Under the pieces are notes generated by a model. That model made no database searches, had not been told where the DNA came from, and saw nothing but the letters and a program-made list of their open reading frames with translations. Shown here in pieces: positions 25,712 to 34,045 of a DNA stretch of 64,000 bases. A program made the position numbers and the translations under genes. Numbering within the stretch: position 1 is the first letter of the stretch; every line of letters begins with the position of its first letter. Source of the stretch: an uncultured Phycisphaerales bacterium (GTDB taxonomy: Bacteria; Planctomycetota; Phycisphaerae; Tepidisphaerales; Tepidisphaeraceae); assembly GCA_903871935.1 (NCBI GenBank), contig CAIQIQ010000081.1, positions 62,001 through 126,000 of the forward strand, in the 5' to 3' direction.

Positions 25712-26437
25712 ATGACTCCTTGTTTGGGGCAGCATCTTACGGGACCAGAGGTAGCCTTCAAAGGGCGCGGCATGGATCACGTGCCAATTCGCCTGGCGGC
25801 CGCCAAAGTCGGCGGGAGACGAGAGTGGGAGAGGGCGTGAGGGGGAGAGTGGGAGACACGGAGATGCGGGGACGCGGGGAACGGATACGAAGGGCGCTTG
25901 TGGATAAGCAGGAGGTGCGCAGGTTCTCGGTGGTATTGCCCCCTGTGCGGCAAGTGCTGGGGAGACAAGTGGTTAGGTAGAGATTGGGGGAGGAGGTGCG
26001 CAGGTTCGAGGTGATTGTGGATAACTCCGAGGAATTGCGGAGAGCGGATTGCGGATAGCGGAATGAAGGGACGAAAGCGCCAAGGCACGAAGGGAAGGCG
26101 GAAATCAGAAGGCACATGCGGGGGAAGGTGCTCAAGATCGCTTGCGCATCTTCGGGGTGTAGTGTAAGCCAGCTCACCGATGCGCCAAAGGTGCGCAGGT
26201 TCGTGTGCACAATCCGTGGGGTTGCGTGAGTTAAGTCACTGCACCGACAAGGGCGCTCAAGATCGTTGCGCATCTCGAGAAGCGATTCCCACTTGTCGGC
26301 CGGAGTCCCGAGTATTCACTTGTCAAATAGCCGAACCCGCGCGAGCGCGAAGGTCCTCCATAATATAGGGATGATTTGGAGGGTGCCAAAAATGGAAGTT
26401 GCGGAATGACAGGGAGTTAGACGCGGCCAAAAATCTT
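25712..26437. other. Non-coding, purine-skewed, repeat-rich stretch
   Basis: No gene seen. Positions 25800-25890 are a purine-rich, GGGAGA-like degenerate simple sequence. Positions 26030-26100 are a similar low-complexity run (GCGGAGAGCGGATTGCGGA). The dispersed repeat copy 2 fills the rest and continues into the 3' end of the transposase gene. Confidence 0.75.
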
Positions 26438-26470
26438 TCACGAATTTGGGAGGTTTGGGAAAGCTAGGGG
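25895..26470 (+). repeat. Dispersed repeat, copy 2 (two DnaA-box 9-mers), joined to transposase gene
   Basis: TGTGGATAA occurs at 25899-25907 and 26016-26024. GGTGCGCAGGTTC occurs at 25914-25926, 25995-26007 and 26190-26202. CTCAAGATCG followed by TTGCGCATCT is duplicated 125 bp apart (26131 and 26256). The 29-bp block identical to copy 1 is at 26342-26370, and GACAGGGAGTTAG is at 26408-26420. Similarity to copy 1 continues through AAAAATCTTTCACGAATTTGG to about 26460, which is inside the last codons of the minus-strand transposase gene. Confidence 0.85.
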
Positions 26471-27187
26471 GCTTTTCCGCGGACGGGGATGGAGGAGTTG
26501 ATGGGCGTATTGGGGCGCGGCGGTTGCGGGCCTTCCCTCGTTACGGACTGTGTGCTGCAGGCCCAGTTTGCCTACAACCTGTCTGACCCAGGTTTCCTGG
26601 CCATAGGGACGATTGCGGTTCTCGCTGGTGGTCAGGCAGGCGAGTTCCTGTGAGGTCAGGGGCTGATTGACATATTTGAGCCAATTTGCGGGGCGGCCGC
26701 CTGGCCAGGGGCTGAGGATGGACGTGAGCTCCGGGTCCGCATGTTCTCTGGCCCAGAGGCTGCTCCAGCGCCAGTCCTGGGCACGTTCGACGAGTTTGGC
26801 CGAGAGGGCGTTGCGTTCGACGTAGCGGAGGACTTCCAGCAGGGATTGGCCGGACTGCACCGGGAAGGCTTTGAAGCGACCGCGGTAGAGATGGCCATAG
26901 CCGACGCTATGGTGGGCCACGCGCCAGCGGACGGCGTGGGTGAGGGTAAGCCATCGGAAGAAGCGGCTCATCTGGCCGGCTTTGGTCGGCCGGACGAGAA
27001 AGTGCCAGTGGTTGCCCATCAGGCAATAAGCGAGGATGGGCAGGGGCTCGCGCTGGTGGGCCTGGAGGAGGATGTGCTGGAGAGCGGCAAAGTCGGGATC
27101 TTTCCGGAGCATGATAAAGCGTCCGGCAGTGCGGTTCATGACGTGGTAGAAGTATCCCGGAGGCGCGATACGTGCTTGGCGCGGCAT
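26438..27187 (-). CDS. REP-associated tyrosine transposase (Y1/IS200-like)
   Basis: A protein of 249 residues. The HUH motif is NHWH (H60, H62) in LMGNHWHFLV, and the nucleophile is Tyr122 in LRYVERNAL. The C-terminal extension with NRPYGQETWVRQVVGKLGLQHTVRNEGRP is the hallmark of REP-associated transposases (RAYTs). Known RAYTs nick and mobilise extragenic palindromes and are usually single-copy, domesticated genes next to their repeats. The final 10 or so codons overlap the conserved end of repeat copy 2. The ATG at 27187 starts the conserved MPRQARI; an upstream in-frame start adds 12 residues. Confidence 0.9.
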   Translation of the reverse strand: MPRQARIAPPGYFYHVMNRTAGRFIMLRKDPDFAALQHILLQAHQREPLPILAYCLMGNHWHFLVRPTKAGQMSRFFRWLTLTHAVRWRVAHHSVGYGHLYRGRFKAFPVQSGQSLLEVLRYVERNALSAKLVERAQDWRWSSLWAREHADPELTSILSPWPGGRPANWLKYVNQPLTSQELACLTTSENRNRPYGQETWVRQVVGKLGLQHTVRNEGRPATAAPQYAHQLLHPRPRKSPLAFPNLPNS

Positions 27188-27267
27188 GGATAGGAGTGTA
27201 CCGAATCTGGCACGCTGCGGCAACGGAATTCGGTAATACTATTTACGTCCCCGTATCATGTCCGCCG

Positions 27268-28119
27268 TCAGTTCCTCCAAACTGTGCCATCGGGACGCCG
27301 CACCGAGATCTGCATTGGCACTTTTCCCCGGTGCGGCATGGAATCGTGCGTTGCCAACTCCGGCTCGCCCGTCAGCTTCATTTGGACCAAACCGGGCAGC
27401 GTCTTCGCATTTCGGTCAGCAGCGACGGTGTAGCGAATTGTCCATGCCGAGTCATCTTGCGGGTCCGGCTGCCCGGCGAAGAAGCGCAGCTGCTGAACGA
27501 CGTCAAGTCCCGGCTGCGAATCGTCCGCTGCGAGCAGCGCCCCGCGAGGCACGGCGAACGTTGTGACCTCGCGCCGCTTCGCCGGGTCGTTACGATCCAA
27601 CTTGATGAGCGTCACACGAAGGCCGTAGGAGCCGCTGAAATGCGGCCACGTCACCACCGCAAGCAGCTCGCGCTGGTCGGGCGTCTTGCGGGCGTGCATG
27701 AAGATCAGGGAGCCGTACTCCCCGTTGCGATGACTGCCACTCATCGGCGGCGTCGGATCCAGCGCCTCCCACTCTGGTGACACGAACGCGGTCGTCACGC
27801 CGCCGTCGGGAATGCGATAGTTCGGATTAGGAGGATTCAACCTCAGTCGCTCGCCCTCGTAACAGTCTTGCGTGAGGACAATCATATCGGGCGCGGGCGA
27901 GTACTTCATGCACGCGTCGACGATTCGCGCGTAGTCCCCGGGTCTTGGCGCCATGCCGAACGCAAGCCGAGCCACCGGTTGCGACGCAGGAGTTGCGGCG
28001 GAGGAAGCTTCGACTGCCGAAGGCACGGTCGTCGGCGGAGGCTGGGCGTTGGGCGAGCGTTCCCCACAGCCGACGCCAGCGGCGAGAAGTCCGATGATGA
28101 GAACCGCGACGCGAGTCAT
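27268..28119 (-). CDS. Putative lipoprotein, unknown function
   Basis: A protein of 283 residues. The signal peptide MTRVAVLIIGLLAAGVGCGE ends in a weak lipobox with Cys18, followed by a Pro/Ala/Ser-rich linker (about 20-55). The globular domain has three Cys residues or fewer and no motif I recognise; blocks such as GEYGSLIFMHARK and ELLAVVTWPHFSGSYGLRVTLIKLDR suggest a beta-rich fold. An in-frame start at 28149 exists but removes the signal peptide from the N-terminus. Confidence 0.65.
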   Translation of the reverse strand: MTRVAVLIIGLLAAGVGCGERSPNAQPPPTTVPSAVEASSAATPASQPVARLAFGMAPRPGDYARIVDACMKYSPAPDMIVLTQDCYEGERLRLNPPNPNYRIPDGGVTTAFVSPEWEALDPTPPMSGSHRNGEYGSLIFMHARKTPDQRELLAVVTWPHFSGSYGLRVTLIKLDRNDPAKRREVTTFAVPRGALLAADDSQPGLDVVQQLRFFAGQPDPQDDSAWTIRYTVAADRNAKTLPGLVQMKLTGEPELATHDSMPHRGKVPMQISVRRPDGTVWRN

Positions 28120-28757
28120 GTTCGCCCCCGCTGCATAACGTAAAGACATTCACTGGCCGGCCGCTGAATGTTTGCTGACCAAATCACATCGCTGCAATCG
28201 GCGCGCCGAACAGGATTGGGACGCGATTCGAATAGACAACTTCCTGTTCAAACTTCACTGCCTTCTCCTGTATGAATTGTCACTCGCCGGGATGTTCAAA
28301 GCAATGGAAATCCACCGTCGCCGCGGGAAACGGGTGCGGGGAGGGGTGAGAAGCCGTCCCGGTCCGGAAGATGCTCCGCCCGCGATCCCCATGCGCTCGG
28401 GTGCTTTCATGCCCTTCGCCCAGGCGGCCGAGGACGGCCGTAGCGCCGCAGCGGGAGACCGCTGCGCCACCTGGGCCCGCTCGCCCAAGGTGTCCCCCCA
28501 CCCCACTTTGCCTGCGCCGCGGCGGTGGCCAAGGCAAACAATGATCTGAACAGGCGTTTTCGGTATCGGCGGCGGCATTGGACGAGAAACAGCGGCGAGA
28601 CGCCGCTGCCACTATCGCCCGTGAGAGGCTGCACCGGGTGCCGTCGCAGGTCCGTGATGCAATTCCGCGGCGTTTGCTCCGGCATTAAGGAAGAATGTCA
28701 GAATGTGGACAAATCTATGTAATTCAAGCGGTTACGCGTTATGATGGCCGGGGCTGA
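28120..28757. other. Intergenic region with two palindromes
   Basis: About 640 bp without a convincing gene; open frames on both strands are GC-driven and unrelated to anything I recognise. It holds GCAGCGG-GAGA-CCGCTGC (28448-28465) and AGCGGCG-AGA-CGCCGCT (28591-28607). The promoter of the VWA/MoxR cluster should lie near its right end. Confidence 0.6.
28448..28607. repeat. Pair of similar short palindromes
   Basis: Two perfect 7-bp stems with very short GAGA or AGA loops (28448-28465 and 28591-28607), 125 bp apart and built of related GCGGC units. No T-run follows, so they are more like extragenic palindromes than terminators. Confidence 0.5.
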
Positions 28758-31700
28758 ATGGCGTTGACTAGTCCGATCCATCTTGAGTATTTCTCGGGGC
28801 TTACGGCTTTGGGGCTGTTTGCCCTGCTTGCCATTCCAGTGGTCTTGCTTGGGCACTTCTCGCTCAACGGGCTGGGCAGAACGCGGAAATGGGTCGCCAT
28901 CTGTGCCCGGCTGCTGCTGATCTTGGGAATTGTGCTGCTGTTGGGGGGTATCCGCTGGCAGCGTCAGCATACGGCCGTTGAGGTGATGGTCCTGCGAGAC
29001 CTGAGCGACTCGACATCCTACGTAAAGAACACCCCGGCCCCAACCGTTCGCGAGTCGGTCAATACCTACCTGCAGGAGTTGATGGCCGACAAGGACCGCA
29101 AGCCCGAAGACCGCGTCGGCGTCATTGGGTTCGCCAATCGGGCGATCATCGAAACGTTACCATCCACCAGGCTGGATCTGGGCGCAAGAGCCGTGGCTGA
29201 AGGGGGCAATGGCACCGATGTGGCCTCGGCGATCCAGCTTGCCCTGGCAACGCAGAGCAACGATGCCATGCACCGTCTGCTGCTGGTGTGGGATGGAAAC
29301 CAGACGGTCGGGAACCTTCAGGCCGCAATCGAGGCGGCCGCATCGCAGCATGTGCCGATCGATGTCATGCCGTTGCACTACCGGGTCGACTCGGCGGTGA
29401 TGATGGACCGCTTCGTCGCCCCAACCTGGCGGCGCGAAAACGAGCCGATGACGCTGGATGTCGTGCTGCGATCCAATAGCGAAAAGCCGGTGAACGGCAC
29501 GCTGGTGGTGCTGCACCATGGCCAGCCGATCGATCTGGATGCCGAGACACCTGGAGTGCAGGGATCGCGGAAAGTCACGCTCCGGCCGGCCGAGGGAGGA
29601 CAGCCGGGGATCACGGCCGTTCGGGTAAAGGTGCCAGCGCTGTCCGGTGGCATTCATGCATTCAGGGCAGCCTTTGAGCCCGATGTCGACCCCGCGGTGC
29701 CGGTGGCACAGAAGCCGACGCTGGTAACCGGGGCGATGGATGCGTTCACGATCGTGGAGGGGCGGGGCTCGCTGCTCTTCATCGACAACACCCCTGATCG
29801 CGGCAGCGATCGGTTCATTGGCACACTGCGCAACGAGGGGATCGACGTTGAGCGCGGGACCATCGATGATCTACCGCGCGATCTCTTCGCCCTGCAGAAC
29901 TACGATGCCATCATCATGGCCAATGTTCCCAGCGGCGCTGGCGGGGTGGATGAACAGCAGGACAAGGCCATCGCAGCATATGTACATGACATGGGCGGCG
30001 GGCTGGTCATGATTGGCGGGCCCGACACCTTTGGTGCGGGCGGCTGGCAGGGAACAAGCGTGGAAAAAGTCCTGCCGGTCAACATGGATGTGCCGGCACG
30101 TAAGGAAGTCGGCAAGGGCGCACTGGTGATGATCGTGCATGCGTGTGAGTTTGAGAATGGCAACTACTGGGGTGAGCAGTGCGCCATCAAAGCCGTGGAT
30201 GCCCTGTCACAGCAGGATGAGGTGGGCGTTATCAGCTTTGACTATTCCAAGGGTGGTTCACAATGGGATTTCCCGCTGCAAACCAAGGGAGATGGGAACA
30301 AAGCCAAGGCGGCCATCAAGCAGATGAAAGTGGGCGATATGCCCAGCTTTGAAGACAGCATGAAAGTCGCCCTGTACGGCTCAGGCGGACAAAAAGGATT
30401 GAAAGACTCCGACGCCCGGCACAAACATGTTGTCATCATCAGCGATGGTGATCCGCAATCGCCTTCGGATGACCTGATGGCCGCGTACAGGGCCGCAAAG
30501 GTGTCGGTTTCAACCGTCGCCGTGTATCCGCATGATCTGAGCGCCAACGGACTGCCGTGGACGATGCGGAAGATCGCTGATACGCTCAAGGGGCGGGCGT
30601 ATGGGCCGATCAACGGCAACTTCAACCAGTTGCCGCAGATCTTCATTAAAGAAGCAACGATCGTCCGGCGTACGCTTATCCATGAGAACTCGAACGGGAT
30701 TCCGACAAACCTGCTGCCATCGGTGAGCGACGTGACGCAGGGCCTGGCGACCCCCCTGCCGCAGATATACGGCCTGGTGCTCACCAGCCGCAAGCCCGAT
30801 CCGATGGTGGATATGCCCATCACGGCCGGCAAAGCGGGTGATCCTCTGTTTGCGCAATGGCAAAGCGGACTGGGCAAGTCCGCGGTGTTTACCAGCGATG
30901 TGACCGCAAAGTGGACGCCCGACTGGATGGGATCGTCGGGATATGGCAAGTTCTGGGCCCAGGTGATCCGTTCGGTAGCCCGCGCCCCGATGTCGCGCGA
31001 CATGGACATCCAGACGCGCGTCGATGGCGACAAGATCTACCTGACGGCCGAGGCGATGGATCGCGAGCATCGCGGGATCAACTTCCTCAATGTGACGGGC
31101 CAGGTGATGGGACCGGACATGAAGCCGCGGACCATCCAGCTCAACCAGACCGGCCCGGGACGCTATGAGGCGGTCATCGAAAAGGCGGAGCCGGGGGCAT
31201 ATGTTGCCCGAATTCAGCACACCGGACCGAAGGGAGAGGCCGGCTGGCAGGTGGCCGGGGTGGCGGTGAACAGCAATCCGGAAATGCGGGACCTGCGCAG
31301 CAACGATGGTGTATTGGAGCAAGTCGCGGCGAAAACCGGAGGGCGGATGCTGGACCCGTTCGATGCGGCGACCGCCGATGTGTTCCGCCGCGAAGGGCTG
31401 TTGCAGACGGCTTCGCCCATGCCGGTCTGGGATATTCTGCTGCCGATCCTGATGGGGTTGCTGCTGATCGACGTGGCAATCCGCAGGATTGCGTGGAATC
31501 TCAAGGCGGTACGCGACGCGGCCGGGCGGTATGCCGATACCTTCCGCTCGCGTAAAGTGGAGAAGAGCGAATCGGTTAATGCGCTGCGCCGGCTGCGCGA
31601 AGGTGGCAAGGCCGAGACGACGACAGCCAAGCCGCCACCTCCGCCACCGACGAGCGGCGGCACGCCACTGGAGCGACCAGATCCCAGGCGCAAATTCGAG

Positions 31701-31895
31701 GGCGCGGGCGTGCAGGGCGACCTTACGCAGGTGGTAGGCGGCGCAACGGCCGATGCTGCGAAGAAATCCGATGCAGGAGCAAAACCCAGCGATCAAGAAC
31801 CCGGAGCAGGCGCGGGCGAGCATACCAGCAGCCTGCTGGCCGCCAAGAGGCGGGCACGTGAACAGATCGAAAAGAAGGAAAGAGACAACCCATGA
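28758..31895 (+). CDS. Large VWA-domain membrane protein (glutamine-amidotransferase-like/VWA)
   Basis: A protein of 1045 residues. Two N-terminal helices (residues 15-33 and 48-65) precede a first VWA-like segment (VEVMVLRDLSDSTSYVK, where D-x-S-D-S resembles a MIDAS). A middle part resembles a class I amidotransferase fold (LLFIDNTPDRGSDRFIGTL, then GGGLVMIGGPDTFGAGGW). A second VWA domain follows (GALVMIVHACEFENG to VVIISDGDPQSPSDDL). A helix near 895-912 (WDILLPILMGLLLIDVAI) leads to a 130-residue Pro/Gly/Lys-rich cytoplasmic tail. The stop overlaps the MoxR start by 4 nt, so it is the first gene of the operon. Its VWA domains are probable clients of that ATPase. Confidence 0.82.
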   Translation: MALTSPIHLEYFSGLTALGLFALLAIPVVLLGHFSLNGLGRTRKWVAICARLLLILGIVLLLGGIRWQRQHTAVEVMVLRDLSDSTSYVKNTPAPTVRESVNTYLQELMADKDRKPEDRVGVIGFANRAIIETLPSTRLDLGARAVAEGGNGTDVASAIQLALATQSNDAMHRLLLVWDGNQTVGNLQAAIEAAASQHVPIDVMPLHYRVDSAVMMDRFVAPTWRRENEPMTLDVVLRSNSEKPVNGTLVVLHHGQPIDLDAETPGVQGSRKVTLRPAEGGQPGITAVRVKVPALSGGIHAFRAAFEPDVDPAVPVAQKPTLVTGAMDAFTIVEGRGSLLFIDNTPDRGSDRFIGTLRNEGIDVERGTIDDLPRDLFALQNYDAIIMANVPSGAGGVDEQQDKAIAAYVHDMGGGLVMIGGPDTFGAGGWQGTSVEKVLPVNMDVPARKEVGKGALVMIVHACEFENGNYWGEQCAIKAVDALSQQDEVGVISFDYSKGGSQWDFPLQTKGDGNKAKAAIKQMKVGDMPSFEDSMKVALYGSGGQKGLKDSDARHKHVVIISDGDPQSPSDDLMAAYRAAKVSVSTVAVYPHDLSANGLPWTMRKIADTLKGRAYGPINGNFNQLPQIFIKEATIVRRTLIHENSNGIPTNLLPSVSDVTQGLATPLPQIYGLVLTSRKPDPMVDMPITAGKAGDPLFAQWQSGLGKSAVFTSDVTAKWTPDWMGSSGYGKFWAQVIRSVARAPMSRDMDIQTRVDGDKIYLTAEAMDREHRGINFLNVTGQVMGPDMKPRTIQLNQTGPGRYEAVIEKAEPGAYVARIQHTGPKGEAGWQVAGVAVNSNPEMRDLRSNDGVLEQVAAKTGGRMLDPFDAATADVFRREGLLQTASPMPVWDILLPILMGLLLIDVAIRRIAWNLKAVRDAAGRYADTFRSRKVEKSESVNALRRLREGGKAETTTAKPPPPPPTSGGTPLERPDPRRKFEGAGVQGDLTQVVGGATADAAKKSDAGAKPSDQEPGAGAGEHTSSLLAAKRRAREQIEKKERDNP

Positions 31896-32920
31896 GCCAG
31901 ACACAACAGATCGATCCGCAGGTCCAGGCAGCGTGCAACGCGTTCCGTCAGGATTACCTGGCAGTGAAGCAGCAGATTCAGAAGACCATCGTCGGCCACG
32001 AGGCGATCATTGATGGGGTGCTGACGTGCCTGTTTGTCGGCGGCCATGCCCTGCTGGAAGGCGTTCCCGGGCTTGGCAAGACGGCGCTGATCCGGGCGCT
32101 CTCACAAGCGTTGAGCCTGAAGTTCAGCCGCATCCAGTTCACGCCCGACCTGATGCCCTCTGACGTGATCGGCACGAACGTGATCATGGAAAGCGCCCAG
32201 AGCGGCAACCGCGAGTTTACCTTCGTCTACGGGCCGATCTTCGCACAGATCGTGCTGGCGGATGAAATCAACCGCGCCACCCCCAAGACCCAGTCGGCTC
32301 TGCTGGAAGCGATGCAGGAGCGGCAAGTAACGGCCGGCGGAAAGATCCGCAAGCTGGAAGAACCGTTCTTCGTCATGGCAACACAGAACCCGATCGAGCA
32401 GGAAGGCACCTACCCCCTGCCCGAGGCGCAGCTTGACCGTTTCCTCTTCAAACTGGTGGTCGAGTACTCCAACCGGCAGGAGTTGAAGGAGATCCTCGAT
32501 CGCACCACCACCAACGCAAAAAACGACCCGCAGCCAGTGCTCGACGGCGCGAAGATCCTCATTCATCAGCAGCTTGTCCGGCGCGTGCATGTGGCTCCAC
32601 ATGTGCAGGACTACGCGATCCGCTGCGTGCTGGCAACCCATCCCAAGGGCGAGTTCTCCGTGCCGATGGTAAATCAGTTCCTGCGCTTCGGCGCTTCGCC
32701 GCGTGCAGCGCAAGCCATCATCCTGGCATCGAAAGTGCGCGCTCTGCTGGACAATCGGTTCCACGTAAGCTTCCAGGACATCAAGGATGTCGCCAAACCC
32801 GCGATGCGGCACCGCCTGATCATGAACTTTGAAGGTGAGGCCGAAGGGATCACGACCGACATGGTGATCGAGAAGGTGCTTCAGGAAACCCCGACTGCGG
32901 TGGAAGGGATGAAGGTCTAA
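31892..32920 (+). CDS. MoxR-family AAA ATPase
   Basis: A protein of 342 residues. Walker A GVPGLGKT (57-64), Walker B VLADEINR, sensor 1 in MATQNPIEQEGTYPLPEAQLDRF, all diagnostic of the MoxR branch. MoxR ATPases act as chaperone-like activators of VWA-domain proteins and are found with DUF58 genes, as here. Translation is coupled to the VWA gene upstream (ATGA overlap) and the next small gene starts at the base after its stop. Confidence 0.94.
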   Translation: MSQTQQIDPQVQAACNAFRQDYLAVKQQIQKTIVGHEAIIDGVLTCLFVGGHALLEGVPGLGKTALIRALSQALSLKFSRIQFTPDLMPSDVIGTNVIMESAQSGNREFTFVYGPIFAQIVLADEINRATPKTQSALLEAMQERQVTAGGKIRKLEEPFFVMATQNPIEQEGTYPLPEAQLDRFLFKLVVEYSNRQELKEILDRTTTNAKNDPQPVLDGAKILIHQQLVRRVHVAPHVQDYAIRCVLATHPKGEFSVPMVNQFLRFGASPRAAQAIILASKVRALLDNRFHVSFQDIKDVAKPAMRHRLIMNFEGEAEGITTDMVIEKVLQETPTAVEGMKV

Positions 32921-33118
32921 ATGGCGCTATACAAGATTCCCGCCAACTCCGGCAAGTTCACTGTGGTGACCGCACAGGGCGGGCACTTCTGTGTGTGGAA
33001 CAAGAAGACCGGCCGCCATGAAGTGGCCATCGCCGTCCGCAACCGCAAACAGGCACAGGAGATCTGCGATAAGCTGAACCGCAAGGACCATGATGGAACG
33101 ATCGAGGTACTGCAATGA
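32921..33118 (+). CDS. Small basic protein of the MoxR operon, unknown function
   Basis: A 65-residue protein whose ATG follows directly on the MoxR stop codon, inside a tightly packed operon. It is basic and reads like a compact alpha/beta domain: GKFTVVTAQGGHFCVWNKKTG (strands) then RNRKQAQEICDKLNRKDH (helix) and GTIEVLQ (strand). It has a single Cys and no signal peptide. I do not recognise the family. Its position and clean coding look make it a real gene rather than chance. Confidence 0.72.
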   Translation: MALYKIPANSGKFTVVTAQGGHFCVWNKKTGRHEVAIAVRNRKQAQEICDKLNRKDHDGTIEVLQ

Positions 33119-33148
33119 ACGACCCGGGTTCATCTGTAGTTGAATGAA

Positions 33149-34045
33149 ATGTCACAGACTACTGACACAACTTCGCTGCTCTCCTCCGACTTCATGCACC
33201 GCATTGAGGGCATGGACATCCTTTCGCGCAAGATCCTGACGGGGAAGCTCAAGGGAGAGCGGCGGAGCAAGCGGCGCGGGCAATCGGTGGAGTTTGCTGA
33301 TTACCGCAATTACGTCGTCGGTGATGACCTTCGCTTCATCGACTGGAACATCTACGCCCGGCTGGAACGGTTGTTCCTCAAGCTGTTCATGGAGGAAGAG
33401 GATCTGTCGCTCTCGATTATGATCGACACCAGCGCCAGTTCGGATTTCGGCGATCCGAACAAAGCGATCTACATGAAGAAGGTGGCGGCCGCCCTCGCCT
33501 ATATCGGCCTGGTGAACTACAACCGCGTCTCGATCGCGGCGATCACCGACACGGTTGCCGCCGAGACCGGCAACCTTCGCAGCCGACAAAAAGTGCCGCA
33601 GATGCTCGCGTTCCTGCAGAATCTGGAGCCGCAAGGCGGCAGTTTTCTGGCCGGAGCATGCAAGCGGTTCGCCCTGTCACACCGCACCAAGGGCGTCTGC
33701 GTCATTCTCTCGGATTTCTTCGATAAGGGCGGCTATGAGAACGGGTTGCGCTATGTCGCGGGCGGCACGTATGACCTGTTTGCCATCCAGGTGCTGGCTC
33801 CCCAAGAGATCAATCCCGACCTGCAGGGCGACCTGAAGCTCAAAGACATCGAGGACGGCGACCTGGCCGAAGTCTCCATCACCGGCCCGCTGCTCAAGAA
33901 ATACAAGGAGAACCTGAACGCCTACTGCTCGAGTTTGAAAGAGTACGTCACCCGTCGCGGCGGCACGTACCTGTTCACCAGCACGGCGGTGCCATTTGAA
34001 ACGCTGATACTCAACTATCTCAGGGAACGTGGACTACTCGGATGA
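33149..34045 (+). CDS. DUF58 (VWA-like) protein
   Basis: A protein of 298 residues. The DUF58 core is seen in RRSKRRGQSVEFADYRNYVVGDDLRFIDWNIYARL (given here in its two parts: GQSVEFADYRNYVVGDD and LRFIDWNIYARLERLFLK) followed by the VWA-like MIDTSASSDFGDP MIDAS. No transmembrane segment, so cytoplasmic. DUF58 proteins are steady partners of MoxR ATPases. ATG at 33149 is preferred to a TTG at 33140; there is no strong ribosome site. The stop overlaps the next start by 4 nt. Confidence 0.9.
   Translation: MSQTTDTTSLLSSDFMHRIEGMDILSRKILTGKLKGERRSKRRGQSVEFADYRNYVVGDDLRFIDWNIYARLERLFLKLFMEEEDLSLSIMIDTSASSDFGDPNKAIYMKKVAAALAYIGLVNYNRVSIAAITDTVAAETGNLRSRQKVPQMLAFLQNLEPQGGSFLAGACKRFALSHRTKGVCVILSDFFDKGGYENGLRYVAGGTYDLFAIQVLAPQEINPDLQGDLKLKDIEDGDLAEVSITGPLLKKYKENLNAYCSSLKEYVTRRGGTYLFTSTAVPFETLILNYLRERGLLG

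Noticed and set aside
25895..26280. CRISPR-like array from the recurring GGTGCGCARGTTC motif
   Set aside because: The repeats are only 13 bp, unevenly spaced (about 81 and 195 bp), and no cas gene is present.
30510..31904. 464-codon open frame on the minus strand opposite the large VWA gene
   Set aside because: Shadow of the VWA gene's codon bias, no recognisable domain.
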